From: an uncultured Williamsia sp.
Lineage (GTDB): Bacteria; Actinomycetota; Actinomycetes; Mycobacteriales; Mycobacteriaceae
Length of the DNA: 64,000 bases
Reading direction: 5' to 3'
NCBI RefSeq assembly: GCF_947494875.1
Contig: NZ_CANLWM010000010.1
Span: forward strand, 1-64,000
Each line of letters begins with the position of its first letter. Position 1 is the first letter of the stretch. The notes beneath the pieces are model-generated. The model saw nothing but the letters and a program-made list of their open reading frames with translations. It was not told the DNA's origin and ran no database searches. Position numbers and translations under genes: made by a program. Positions 8,726 to 17,636 of this stretch are shown in pieces.

Positions 8726-10253
8726 GGGGGCCCACCCCCTGCCGCGGTCCCGCGGCCACCGGTCGCTTCGCCCCGACGTCGCCGGCCGGTGTACGCAGGA
8801 CCCGGTCACCGGTGGCGGCGATCTCGGCGAACACCTCGCGCAGGCGACGGTGGTACGGCACGAGGCGTTCCTGGGCGGTCGGCGTGTCCGGCGTCTGCGT
8901 ACCGACGTACATGCCGTGCTCGTCGCGGTTGACCCACAGCGACGCGTTGGCCGTGCGCCCCTCGCCCGTGCTCTGCATCCCGCGGTCGTAGGCGGGTGTG
9001 CCCGCGAGCGGGAACCGCCGGAAGTCGAGGTAGGACAAAAGCTGCGGCGTCACCATCGCCTCGGTGGGGTCGCCGCCGTCGGCGACCAGGGAGGCCAGGA
9101 CGGTGCCGACGGGGACATACGACGCCTCCTCGCCGCGCGCGCACGCCGCACCGGCGCGCTCGACGAGGTCGGTGAACGTGCGGGCACCGTCGATGTCGAT
9201 CGCCACCGGTGCGAACCGGCAGAACCACCCCTGGGCGAGGTGCACACCGGCGAGGTCGCGGTCGCCGAGGGCCGTGATGCCGAACCACGACGGTGCGCCG
9301 GTCGTCTCGTGATCGGTGGCGGCGATCGCGGCGACGACCCCCGCCGTCACGCCTGTGCCGTGCGCCCGACACACGTCGGCGAACCGCTGCGCCCCCGCCG
9401 GGTCGAGGACGTCGAACCGGATGCCGCGCACCGGTGCCGTCTCACCCGGGCCCAGCCCGAGGTCGACGGCGCACCGGGGCATCCGGTGCCCGTGCGCGCG
9501 CAGGATCTCCAGCCATCGCTGCAGCCCCGCAGAGCCGTCCCCGTGGTGGACGGCCCGGTGACGCTCGGCGTCGGCGTAGGCGATGGCCGACCCGGGTGGC
9601 GCCGTGGAGAACGGGCCCGGATCGGTGCCGTCGCGCGCGGAGAGGTAGAGGTCGGCGATCTCGGCGAGCACGAGCGCCTGCGACACCCCGTCGGTGAGCG
9701 CGTGGTCGCAGAACCAGAACAGTGTGAAGCCGCCGTCACGGACCACGGCGCCGACCCGGAAGCCGGGCCAGTCGAGCGCGGACGCGTGGTGACCGAATTC
9801 GGCGTCGACGAACTCGGTGAACCGGCGGGCGCCCACGTGACCGGCCCGTGTGGGCCCGCCCCGCACCCAGCCGTGGTCGTCGACCTCGGCGAGGTCGGTC
9901 ACGGTGAACGCGACGTCGTCGGGCTCCACGAGATGACGTGTCACCACCCCGTCGGCCACGTCGAACCAGCATCGGAGTCCGTCGTGACGGATCACGAAGC
10001 GCCGCAGCGCCTCCGCGAGCGCCGTCGCGTCGAACGCCCCGTCGATCTCGGTGGCGGCGGCGAGGTACACCGCATGCCTGCCCCCACGTCGGGCCACCGC
10101 CGCGGTGCCGTGCAGGTGCCCCTCCTGCAGCAGCGACGGCGGCGTCGGATGGACCGGTGCGCGGCGACCGGCGGACACCGCCGCAGAGGTCGGCATGACG
10201 GCGACGATCGACCCGCGTGCGGGGATCCAGTGCGCCAGTCGGTCGATCATCAT
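8706..10253 (-). CDS. PapA-type acyltransferase, B-type of triplet 1
   Basis: A 515-residue condensation-like acyltransferase with motif HALTDG (His184, Asp188). Diagnostic B-type features are PPSLLQEGHL near residue 40, QGWFCRFAPVAID, PQLLSYLDFRR and TANASLWVNRDEHG. All have counterparts in 17637-19064 (PSFLQQDHL, QGWMCTFAPIALD, PQMVSYLDFRR, RNANLWINRNDDG). The ATG at 10253 overlaps the stop of the A-type gene by 4 nt, with GGGAGG upstream, so A, B and C form one translationally coupled operon. About 40 extra basic and Pro-rich residues at the C-terminus have no equivalent in the paralogue. Confidence 0.84.
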   Translation of the reverse strand: MMIDRLAHWIPARGSIVAVMPTSAAVSAGRRAPVHPTPPSLLQEGHLHGTAAVARRGGRHAVYLAAATEIDGAFDATALAEALRRFVIRHDGLRCWFDVADGVVTRHLVEPDDVAFTVTDLAEVDDHGWVRGGPTRAGHVGARRFTEFVDAEFGHHASALDWPGFRVGAVVRDGGFTLFWFCDHALTDGVSQALVLAEIADLYLSARDGTDPGPFSTAPPGSAIAYADAERHRAVHHGDGSAGLQRWLEILRAHGHRMPRCAVDLGLGPGETAPVRGIRFDVLDPAGAQRFADVCRAHGTGVTAGVVAAIAATDHETTGAPSWFGITALGDRDLAGVHLAQGWFCRFAPVAIDIDGARTFTDLVERAGAACARGEEASYVPVGTVLASLVADGGDPTEAMVTPQLLSYLDFRRFPLAGTPAYDRGMQSTGEGRTANASLWVNRDEHGMYVGTQTPDTPTAQERLVPYHRRLREVFAEIAATGDRVLRTPAGDVGAKRPVAAGPRQGVGPRAGHDD

Positions 10254-11758
10254 CGGAGGCCTCCCGGGGTCAGGGCCGCGTGCGACCGCACCGCCGACCG
10301 GCGGCGACGGTCGAGGCGGTCGGCGACGCCGAGGTCGACGGCGAGGTCGGAGATCGTCTCGTGCAGGGCGTGCAGATACCGGTGGACGGCATCGGTCGCG
10401 ACGGGCGTGCTCGGGAAACGGGCCGAGACGGAGATGCCGCTCGGCGATCGCACGATCCAGAGGTAGACCTCGTCACCCGAGGTCGACGCGCCGCGCAGTG
10501 TCCGCGCGCCCCACCGGGCCCAGTCGTCCGCGCCGGGGATGCGACGGCAGTCGACGTAGGACACCACGAACCGGGGCGTGGTGTCGGAGCCGAGGAGCTC
10601 GGCCACGCGCGGGTAGGGCAGGGGTGCCAGCGGTCGTCGGCGTGTCACCTCGTCCGCCACGGCCGCCAGCCGGTCGTCGACACCCCTCGAGGTACCCGTG
10701 TCGATGTCGACGGGCACCATGCCGACGAACCATCCCATCGAGGCGCGGTGGCGCGGATCGGTGCGCGTGTGCAGCGGCATGACGAACCGCGTCCGACTCG
10801 AGCCGGACACCCGTGCCGTCGCGCCCGCGAGCGCGGTCAGCACCAGGGTCTGCATCGTGTGCCCACGGCCGCGGACGCCGGCGTTGAGGGCGTCCGCATC
10901 GCCCGCGGTCATCACCCACGACGACACCCCGCTCTGTCGTCCCTCCCGACGCGGCGAGTCGTCGTGGATCGGCAGCGGGAAGGCGGGGAACCGCCCGTCC
11001 TCGTGTCGGAGGAACTCGTGCCAGGCCCGGACGGCCGGATGATCGAGGTGCAGTGCGGCCGCGGCCGCGTGGTCGGCCACGCTGAAGTCGACGTGACTGC
11101 CGATCGGTGTGCGATCGATCGGTTCGCCGGCCAGTGCGCGACGGTAGAGGTCCTGGATCTCGCCGATCGCCAGGAGCATCGAGTAGGCGTCCATCACGGA
11201 GTGGTCCGCGCCGAACACCAGCAGGAACCGGTCGTCGCGTCGGGGGGCCGCCGTCAGGGGCGCGTGCTCGACCGCCGGTTCGGCGATCGTCGCGACCAGG
11301 CAGTGCGGCCACCGCATCGGCGACAACCGCTCGAACATGGCCACCAGGTGTTCGTGGACGCGCGTACCGGTCCGCAGACTCCCGACGACGGCGGGCGTGA
11401 CGACGACGTCGTCGGCCAGCGTCCCCCGTCGTAGGTGTCCGTGCTCCTCGCGCACCGTGGTCGCGAAGACCTCGTGGCGCTGCATCCACGCCGTGAGCGC
11501 AGCCCTGAGCGCTGCCGTGTCGTGCCGGTGGGGCACCTCGAACACGGCCCCGAGCCACGATCCGGAGGGTGCATCGTCCGTTCCCGCCCGCGGGTCGAAC
11601 ACCTCGACGCCACGGCGGCAGTAGTCCGCGTGGATGGGGGTGAGGGGGCGGGCGTCGTCGACCCAGCCCCGGGCACCGGGGCGAGCTGCCGGGCGCGGCA
11701 CCCACTCGGTGAGGACACCGCCGGTCAGCGGGTAGTCGGTCAGCTCGGTGAATTCCAC
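10250..11758 (-). CDS. PapA-type acyltransferase, A-type of triplet 1
   Basis: A 502-residue condensation-like acyltransferase, exactly as long as its paralogue at 19081-20589. The catalytic motif is HSVMDA (His186, Asp190), a Gly-to-Ala variant of HxxxDG. Other marks are SPMRWPHCLVATI before the motif, FVVSYVDCRR and SGDEVYLWIVR. GTG at 11758 is preferred over ATG at 11773: VEFTELTDYPL then matches the paralogue start MEYTELADYPL, and GGAG lies nine bases upstream. It is the first gene of a minus-strand operon (A, B, C) and is divergent from the ABC exporter genes at 12183. Substrate unknown. Confidence 0.84.
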   Translation of the reverse strand: MEFTELTDYPLTGGVLTEWVPRPAARPGARGWVDDARPLTPIHADYCRRGVEVFDPRAGTDDAPSGSWLGAVFEVPHRHDTAALRAALTAWMQRHEVFATTVREEHGHLRRGTLADDVVVTPAVVGSLRTGTRVHEHLVAMFERLSPMRWPHCLVATIAEPAVEHAPLTAAPRRDDRFLLVFGADHSVMDAYSMLLAIGEIQDLYRRALAGEPIDRTPIGSHVDFSVADHAAAAALHLDHPAVRAWHEFLRHEDGRFPAFPLPIHDDSPRREGRQSGVSSWVMTAGDADALNAGVRGRGHTMQTLVLTALAGATARVSGSSRTRFVMPLHTRTDPRHRASMGWFVGMVPVDIDTGTSRGVDDRLAAVADEVTRRRPLAPLPYPRVAELLGSDTTPRFVVSYVDCRRIPGADDWARWGARTLRGASTSGDEVYLWIVRSPSGISVSARFPSTPVATDAVHRYLHALHETISDLAVDLGVADRLDRRRRSAVRSHAALTPGGLR

Positions 11759-12182
11759 TGGTGCGGACTCCATCTCGACGGGTGCAGGCGGATCGCGACA
11801 CGGCCCCTCGCGGTGACGAGATCGTACGGCTGACACGGCCATACCGTTTGGTCGAGCAACGAGTGTCCTTCGTCACGGCAACGGCCGATGCGCCGCCTGT
11901 GACCACGGGGTCCAGCCATGGGCCCGACGAACCGATCACGCTGGTGTGCTGCCTGTTTCGTCCGTTCTCGCCCTGGCCGCGGACGGCTCTCCCGGGTGGT
12001 GAGGGCACGACCGATGTGAACTCCGTGTAACAGGCAGTGGCGGATCGCACACCGTTGTGGCGCTGCGGTTCTCACGCTTGCCGCGCTCGCCGCGCGCCGT
12101 GTTCGCCCTCTCGCTACGGTGTCGGTACACCGCTGTCCCGCCGTCGGTCGGTGGGCGGTCGAGACGGGAGGTCGACGCGATC
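11759..12182. promoter_or_regulatory. Divergent intergenic region between the PapA triplet 1 operon and an ABC exporter operon
   Basis: No gene is supported in these 424 bases. On the minus strand TACGAT at 11826-11821 could be a -10 box for the PapA operon, about 60 bases before the GTG at 11758. On the plus strand TACGGT at about 12116 is a possible -10 for the exporter, and GGGAGG near 12166 is the likely ribosome binding site, rather distant. No convincing -35 boxes or operator palindrome are visible. Confidence 0.35.
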
Positions 12183-13157
12183 GTGACACCTGTGGCCGGT
12201 GCGCCGGCGATCGAGACCTGCGGCCTCGTCAAGTGCTTCGGTGACCACCGTGCGGTCGACGGGGTCGACCTCACCGTGGCGACCGGCACCGTCTACGCCG
12301 TGCTCGGTCCGAACGGTGCAGGCAAGACCACCACCGTGCGCATGCTCGCGACGCTCACCCGGCCGACCGAGGGGAGCGCCCGCGTGTTCGGGGTCGACGT
12401 GTCGGACGATCCGCGCCGCGTGCGTCGGATGATCGGTCTCACAGGGCAATACGCCACCGTCGACGAGGGCATGACCGCGACGGAGAACCTCGTCGTGTTC
12501 GGCCGGCTGCACGGGCGGTCACGCCGCGCCGCGCGCTCCGACGCCGCGGATCTCCTCGACCGCTTCGGGTTGACGGCCGCGGCGGGGCGTCGTGTCGCGA
12601 CCTTCTCGGGCGGCATGCGTCGGCGCCTCGACCTGGCGGCCAGCCTGGTCGCACGTCCCCCGTTGTTGTTCCTCGACGAGCCGACGACCGGGCTCGATCC
12701 GAGGACACGCCAGGGGATGTGGGAGACCGTGCGGGGACTCGTGGCCGACGGGACGACCGTCCTGCTGACGACGCAGTATCTCGAGGAGGCCGACCAGCTC
12801 GCCGACCGGATCGCGGTGATCGACCACGGTCGTGTGGTGGCCGAGGGGACCGCCGACGACCTCAAGGCCGCCGTCGGGACCGAACGTCTCGAGCTGACCC
12901 CGGCCGACCCCGGTGACATCACCCGCGCGATCGCCGTCGTCGGACGGCACGCCGCCGGCGCCGTACCGACCGCGGACGGACGCGCGATCGCGGTCCGTCC
13001 ACCGTCCACGGCGGTGCTCGGTGCGATGCTCACCGCGGTGGCGCAGGCGGGGATCGAGGTCGCCGCGGTGTCCGTGGTGCGGCCCAGCCTCGACGACGTC
13101 TTCTTCGCCATCACCGACACCGACAGCCGTCCGGACCGGGGGGAGGACGCCGCATGA
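12183..13157 (+). CDS. ABC exporter ATP-binding protein, DrrA type (pair 1)
   Basis: A 324-residue ATPase that should power export of a lipid or glycolipid together with the next gene. Walker A is GPNGAGKTT (about residue 48), followed by the DrrA-type LTGQYATVDE Q-loop region, signature SGGMRRRLDLA, Walker B LLFLDEPTTGLD and switch His in the HGRVV region. The roughly 90-residue C-terminal extension ending SLDDVFFAITD is typical of the DrrA/daunorubicin-resistance family. The start is GTG at 12183; an upstream frame to 12057 has no ribosome binding site. The stop overlaps the permease start by 4 nt. It is paralogous to 25516-26604. Confidence 0.92.
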   Translation: MTPVAGAPAIETCGLVKCFGDHRAVDGVDLTVATGTVYAVLGPNGAGKTTTVRMLATLTRPTEGSARVFGVDVSDDPRRVRRMIGLTGQYATVDEGMTATENLVVFGRLHGRSRRAARSDAADLLDRFGLTAAAGRRVATFSGGMRRRLDLAASLVARPPLLFLDEPTTGLDPRTRQGMWETVRGLVADGTTVLLTTQYLEEADQLADRIAVIDHGRVVAEGTADDLKAAVGTERLELTPADPGDITRAIAVVGRHAAGAVPTADGRAIAVRPPSTAVLGAMLTAVAQAGIEVAAVSVVRPSLDDVFFAITDTDSRPDRGEDAA

Positions 13158-13972
13158 CCCTGTCCGACATCGAGGAGCGGTTCGCCCCGCCGACGGTGGA
13201 CGACGCCTCCGGCGCACGGGCCCGGGAGGCGGTCGCGCAGTCGATGACCCTCGCCGGACGCGGCCTCGTCCGCATCCGCCACAGCCCACACCACCTGTTC
13301 GACGTGATCGTGCTGCCGGTGGTATTCACCGTGATGTTCTCGTCGCTGTTCGGTGGGGCCATCGCCGGCGACGTCGGGGGATACCTGCCGATCCTCGTGC
13401 CCGGCGTGCTCGTGCAGGTGGTGCTCGCCGCGTCGGTGTCCACAGGTGTCCAGTTGCGCGAGGACATGAACTCCGGTGTGTACGACCGGTTCGCCTCCCT
13501 GCCGATCGCCCGCATCGCACCGCTGGCGGGGTCGCTCGTCGCCGACGCGGTGCGATACGCCGTGGCCGCGGCGGTGACCGTCGTGGTCGGTCTCGTCATG
13601 GGCTGGCGTCCGTCGTCGCCGGTCGGCGTGGTCGCGGCGTGTGTGCTCGTCGCGGTCGTCGCCTTCGCCATCAGCTGGATCTTCGCGCTGCTCGGGGTGA
13701 TGCTGTCCACCGCGTCGTCGGTGCAGGGTGTCTCGATGATGGTGTTGATGCCGTTGACGTTCGTGTCGAACGCGCTCGTCCCCGTCCCGACGATGCCGGG
13801 GTGGATGCAGGCGTTCGCCGGGGTGAACCCGGTGTCGCACCTGGTGTCCGCGGTCCGCGAGATGAGCAGCGGTGTCTACAGCATGCAGATCGTCTACTCC
13901 CTGGCGGGCGCGGCGATCGTCCTCGCGGTCACCGTGCCCGTGACGGTCGCCCGCTACACCCGCCGCGACTGA
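13154..13972 (+). CDS. ABC-2 type exporter permease, DrrB type (pair 1)
   Basis: A 272-residue membrane protein with six predicted helices, beginning after a roughly 50-residue cytoplasmic N-terminus. It has the ABC-2 family loop REDMNSGVYDRFASLPIAR between helices 2 and 3. It pairs with the preceding ATPase through an ATGA overlap. DrrB-type permeases in mycobacteria export phthiocerol dimycocerosates and related lipids; here the neighbours point to an acylated glycolipid. It is strongly similar to the second permease (24692-25519). It ends 45 bp from the convergent GT2 gene. Confidence 0.92.
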   Translation: MTLSDIEERFAPPTVDDASGARAREAVAQSMTLAGRGLVRIRHSPHHLFDVIVLPVVFTVMFSSLFGGAIAGDVGGYLPILVPGVLVQVVLAASVSTGVQLREDMNSGVYDRFASLPIARIAPLAGSLVADAVRYAVAAAVTVVVGLVMGWRPSSPVGVVAACVLVAVVAFAISWIFALLGVMLSTASSVQGVSMMVLMPLTFVSNALVPVPTMPGWMQAFAGVNPVSHLVSAVREMSSGVYSMQIVYSLAGAAIVLAVTVPVTVARYTRRD

Positions 13973-14017
13973 GCCCGTCGACCGGGCGAGCGGGGGTCAC
14001 GCGGGATCCGCAGGGGG

Positions 14018-14899
14018 TCAGGGCATCCCGCGCTCGTCGACGGGGGTGAGAAGAGCCCGGACGCGGAAGCCGCGGGCGTCGGGGTCCCATGCGCGGATCA
14101 ACCCGAGCCGTACCACGTGCATCACGACGACCCACGGCACGTAGAGGGTCAGGGCGCCGATCCCCAGCAGGAGGCGCCGGTGCAGGAACATCGTGCGCGG
14201 CAGGCACAGCATGTACCGCGCGAACGAGATCGGCCCCGTCTGCATCCGTCGCGGCGAGACCCCGACGGTGAGATGGGGCAGGAACGCGTTGGCGCCGCCG
14301 GTCTCGGTGACGCAGAGGCCCATGTCGACGTCCTCGAAGACGTCCCGCCGCATCGCGACCCGCTCGCGGATCGCGAGCCACGCCGACCGGCGGAGGGTCA
14401 TGTTGGAGCCGTAGAGCACCGCGACCGACCGGACGTCACCGGCGGTGGCGTCGCGACGGGCCACGAACGGGACGACCCGACCGACACGGTCCTTGACCCG
14501 GGCCATCGCGTCGCCGTAGGGGAGCCCGTAGGCCTCGCCGCGTCCGCAGAGCGCGCTCCACCGGCCCTCGGTGTCGTCGCGGAGGAAGGTGACGATGTCG
14601 GCGGCCCACCGGGGACCGACCATGGTGTCCGCGTCGATGCGTGCGATCGCCTCGCCGGTCGCCGCGTCCATACCGGCGTTGCGGGCGTACACGAGTCCCT
14701 GACGGTCCTCGGTGATGAGACGGACACACCGATGCCGTCGCGCGCGGGCGCGGACGACGTCGGCGGTCCCGTCGGTCGAGTTGTTGTCCACGACGACGAT
14801 CTCGTGGATGTGTTCGATCTGGTCGACGAGGCGGTCGAGGCAGTCGCCGATTACCTGCTCCTCGTCGTGACAGGGGATCACCACGGACAGTGTCGGCAC
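14018..14899 (-). CDS. Family 2 glycosyltransferase, membrane-associated
   Basis: A 293-residue GT-A fold enzyme that should transfer a sugar from a nucleotide-sugar at the inner face of the membrane. Visible marks: LSVVIPCHDEE at the N-terminus, VVDNNSTDGT, the metal-binding DAD (about residue 89) in ARIDADTMVG, and EDVDMG (about 190) as the catalytic-base region. A hydrophobic segment (about 235-265) suggests membrane attachment. The start is GTG at 14899 with GGAGG six bases upstream. It is downstream of the GT1 gene on the same strand, separated by 119 bp containing an inverted repeat. Sugar donor and acceptor are not deducible. Confidence 0.88.
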   Translation of the reverse strand: MPTLSVVIPCHDEEQVIGDCLDRLVDQIEHIHEIVVVDNNSTDGTADVVRARARRHRCVRLITEDRQGLVYARNAGMDAATGEAIARIDADTMVGPRWAADIVTFLRDDTEGRWSALCGRGEAYGLPYGDAMARVKDRVGRVVPFVARRDATAGDVRSVAVLYGSNMTLRRSAWLAIRERVAMRRDVFEDVDMGLCVTETGGANAFLPHLTVGVSPRRMQTGPISFARYMLCLPRTMFLHRRLLLGIGALTLYVPWVVVMHVVRLGLIRAWDPDARGFRVRALLTPVDERGMP

Positions 14900-14920
14900 T
14901 GCTCGCCTCCTCCGGCTCGC

Positions 14921-14942
14921 CGATCCGGCGACGACCGGATCG
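14921..14942. promoter_or_regulatory. Perfect 8-bp inverted repeat upstream of the GT2 gene
   Basis: CGATCCGG (14921-14928), loop CGACGA, CCGGATCG (14935-14942). It sits 22 bp upstream of the GT2 start and downstream of the GT1 stop. With no T-run it is not a standard intrinsic terminator; it could attenuate read-through, occlude the ribosome binding site or be an operator. Confidence 0.45.
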
Positions 14943-15018
14943 GGTGCACAGCAACGTGATCGAGCCTAGGGGAGACGTGCGGGTGGGGCCGGATGAGAAG
15001 CGCCTCGCGTGGCCGGTG

Positions 15019-16275
15019 TCACTGTGCTTCGACGATGTCGGCGGCGCGCCGGACCGCCACGTCCGGCGGGATCAGTGCCTCCCCCAGCGATCCCGCACGC
15101 ACCCGGCTCGCGGGAGTGCAGACGCGGGTCAGCGCGTCGCGCAGGAGCTCTGATGTGAGCGACGACAGGCGCAGGGAGACGCCGACACCCGCGCGTCGCA
15201 ACGCACGACCCCACATGGGCTGATCGGCGCCGAGCCAGCACGCCACCGCGGGGATCCCTGCGCGCAGGGCGGCCGCGGTGGTCCCCGCGCCCCCGTGGTG
15301 CACGGCGGCCACGCAGCGCGGCAGCACCGACGCGTGGTCGACCGACGGCACGACGCGGACGCGGTCGTCGTCGTCGGCGGGTGTGAATGCGCCGCCCCAG
15401 CCGGACGCGACGAGGACGCGGTGGCCGACGGTGCCGTCGAGGACCGCGGTGCGCAGCCGGTCCGGGTCGGCCACCGACATGCTGCCGAACCCGACGTACA
15501 CGGGCGGCGGTCCGGCGTCGATCCAGGCGTCGAGGTCGGCGTCGGCGTCGCTGTCGCCCAACGCATCCGCGGTCGTGGCGTCCACCGACAGGAACCCGAC
15601 CAGCGGTCGACGTGGTCCCCACTCGTCGGCGAGGCCGGGGAACAGGGCGGGGTCGTAGGCCTGCACCTCGGGGATCCCGTGCGCGGCGATCCTGGTGGCG
15701 GTCGGACGGTGTGCGGCGGGCAGCCCGACCGCGGCGCGCAACCGGTTCTCGTCGCGGCGCGAGGTCTGCCACAGTGCCTGCTCCACCAGAGCCCACGAGG
15801 CCGCGACGAGCGGCGCCGGCAGATCGCCGCGCGGTGGCGCGATCACGGCCGCGATCCGGTTCCGGCGCAGTGGGCACAGGTGCACCGGGACGTGCGGGAG
15901 ATCGTGTGCCTCGGCGACGGCGAGGGCCCGTTCCTGTCCGACGCTGCCCGCGACGAGCACGTCGGCGCCCGCCACGGTCGCCAGCAGGTCGTCGAGGGCC
16001 CGACGGTCCCCGGAGCGGGCGATCGCCGCGACAGCGCGCATGCGGCGCAGTGGGCTCGCGGTCCGGAGGTCGCGGGTCACGGTGTCGGACCGCAGCAGCG
16101 CGGCGGTGTCGATCCCGCAGGGCACGGTGTCGACCCCGGCGGCCCGCGCGAGGTCGACGAGGTTCGGCGGGACGGCCATCGTGACCGAGTGGCCCCGGGC
16201 GGCGAGTTCCACCGCCAGCGCGACGCCGGGCTGCACGTCGCCGCGACTGCCCGAGAACGCCGCGACGACGCGCAT
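15019..16275 (-). CDS. GT1-family glycosyltransferase, MGT/UGT type (copy 1)
   Basis: A 418-residue GT-B enzyme of the class that glycosylates lipids and natural products, including the glycosyltransferases of mycobacterial glycopeptidolipids. The N-terminus has SGSRGDVQPGVALA, the C-terminal donor site has PSVDHASVLPRC and HHGGAGTTAAALRAGIPAV, followed by ADQPMWG. The start is ATG at 16275, four bases after the stop of the upstream acyltransferase, with GAGG just upstream. It ends the operon A-B-C of triplet 2, so its acceptor is probably the same molecule that the acyltransferases modify. It is paralogous to 21991-23283. Sugar identity unknown. Confidence 0.9.
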   Translation of the reverse strand: MRVVAAFSGSRGDVQPGVALAVELAARGHSVTMAVPPNLVDLARAAGVDTVPCGIDTAALLRSDTVTRDLRTASPLRRMRAVAAIARSGDRRALDDLLATVAGADVLVAGSVGQERALAVAEAHDLPHVPVHLCPLRRNRIAAVIAPPRGDLPAPLVAASWALVEQALWQTSRRDENRLRAAVGLPAAHRPTATRIAAHGIPEVQAYDPALFPGLADEWGPRRPLVGFLSVDATTADALGDSDADADLDAWIDAGPPPVYVGFGSMSVADPDRLRTAVLDGTVGHRVLVASGWGGAFTPADDDDRVRVVPSVDHASVLPRCVAAVHHGGAGTTAAALRAGIPAVACWLGADQPMWGRALRRAGVGVSLRLSSLTSELLRDALTRVCTPASRVRAGSLGEALIPPDVAVRRAADIVEAQ

Positions 16276-16279
16276 GGCC

Positions 16280-17632
16280 TCAGACGGACGCGGTGGCCGC
16301 GTCCGATGCCGTGGGTACGGCTGCCCGCGCGCGTGCGACGAGGTCGTCGACGACGGAGGTGATGAGCGGCGCGGCGGTGCCGGTGTCGGGGAACCGGGCC
16401 CGGACGCTGATGCCGTCGTCGTCACGCCAGAACCACAGCTGCAGGTCGTCGGCACGGCCGTCGCTGGAGATGTGTCGCGCGTGCAGCGCCGGGAGGCGCG
16501 CGAACCGCCGGTAGTCGAGGTAGGACACCATGAAGACGTCGTGCCGGGGCTTGCGCAGCAGGTGACCGAATCGGCTGTACACGGTGGTGAGGTCGACGGC
16601 GGCCAACGGCAGGGCGTCGGTGACGGCCGCGGTCGCCGCGCGCAGGACCCGCTCGGGATCGGTGGGCTCGTGGGGACCGGCGTCGACGACCACCGGTGCG
16701 TTGGCGACGCACCACCCGACGGCCCGCGAGGAGTCGCCCTCCGTGCGGGTGTGGATGGGGAGCACGACCGGGAGGCGGTCGGGGCCGCCGTGGTCCCGGG
16801 TCGCCTGGGCCAGTGACGTGAGCAGCATCGGATAGGTGCGGACCCGCCGCCGCGTGCCGGACTCGGTGTGGGCGTCCGCCTCGGCACGTGACAACACCTG
16901 GGTGACGTGGATCCGGGACGGGGCGAACTCACCGGGGACGACCCCGAGGTCGAGTGGGTAGTCCGGCACGGTGTGGTCGGTGGCGGCGAGGAAGTCGGCC
17001 CAGCCCCGCACCCCGGGATCGTCGTCTCCGGGCTCGTCCACGGTCGCGGTCGCGAGATGGTCGAGGAAGCTGCCGGCGGCGGGGAGGGGGTCGCCGGTGT
17101 ACGCGGCGACGAGGTCCTCGGCGATGACGGCGAGGGAGTGGGCGTCGACGTAGCAGTGGTCGAACGCGCAGACCACGGTGCTCACGTCGGTGGACTCGAT
17201 CACCGCGAGCACGTGTGAGGCGGGGGTGAGCGCCGTGCACCCGGCGACGGCGGCCGCGAGCTCGTCACGGATCGCACGCTCGTCGACGGTGTGGACGGTC
17301 CCCACCGGCTGCAGGGAGATCGCACCGCGCTCGTGGACGCGGCGCCGCGGGGAGCCGTCGGCGTCGAGGACGAAGTGCGACCGCAGGACCTCGTGGTGAT
17401 CGACGACGGCGACGAACGCCGCGACGAGCCGGTCGGGATCGACTGCTGCGGTGGGCAGCTGGGCCGTCACGGCGAGCCACCCGGACCCGCCCGCGCGGAC
17501 GGCCTCGAGATGGAACCGCTCGTTCTCCGACGGTCCCACCGTGTGGGGTACACCGTCGCCGGCGGCCACGGCCCCCCATCGCCGGATGCGGCCGCCGGGG
17601 ATCCTCAGATTGGCCAGAGTGGTGAGCAGCAC
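16280..17632 (-). CDS. PapA-type acyltransferase, C-type of triplet 2
   Basis: A 450-residue condensation-like acyltransferase with motif HCYVDA (His159, Asp163), again the Ala variant, as in its paralogue at 7337-8725. Shared C-type marks are DVFMVSYLDYRR and RADDLQLWFWRDDDG. GTG at 17632 gives an N-terminus (VLLTTLANLR...RIRRW) that lines up with the paralogue; a TTG at 17656 would add eight residues. With the GTG start it begins four bases after the B-type stop, the same spacing as between this gene and the following GT1 gene. Confidence 0.82.
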   Translation of the reverse strand: MLLTTLANLRIPGGRIRRWGAVAAGDGVPHTVGPSENERFHLEAVRAGGSGWLAVTAQLPTAAVDPDRLVAAFVAVVDHHEVLRSHFVLDADGSPRRRVHERGAISLQPVGTVHTVDERAIRDELAAAVAGCTALTPASHVLAVIESTDVSTVVCAFDHCYVDAHSLAVIAEDLVAAYTGDPLPAAGSFLDHLATATVDEPGDDDPGVRGWADFLAATDHTVPDYPLDLGVVPGEFAPSRIHVTQVLSRAEADAHTESGTRRRVRTYPMLLTSLAQATRDHGGPDRLPVVLPIHTRTEGDSSRAVGWCVANAPVVVDAGPHEPTDPERVLRAATAAVTDALPLAAVDLTTVYSRFGHLLRKPRHDVFMVSYLDYRRFARLPALHARHISSDGRADDLQLWFWRDDDGISVRARFPDTGTAAPLITSVVDDLVARARAAVPTASDAATASV

Positions 17633-17636
17633 GGGC

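Noticed and set aside
6320-8932. Long open frame (870 codons) on the plus strand opposite sseA and an acyltransferase
   Set aside because: Composition is Arg/Gly/Val-rich without any domain, while the minus strand encodes recognisable SseA and PapA-type proteins; it is an antisense shadow caused by high GC.
13973-13987. Hairpin GCCCG-TCGAC-CGGGC between the convergent DrrB and GT2 genes as a terminator
   Set aside because: Only a 5-bp stem without a T-run; such short GC palindromes are expected by chance at this base composition.
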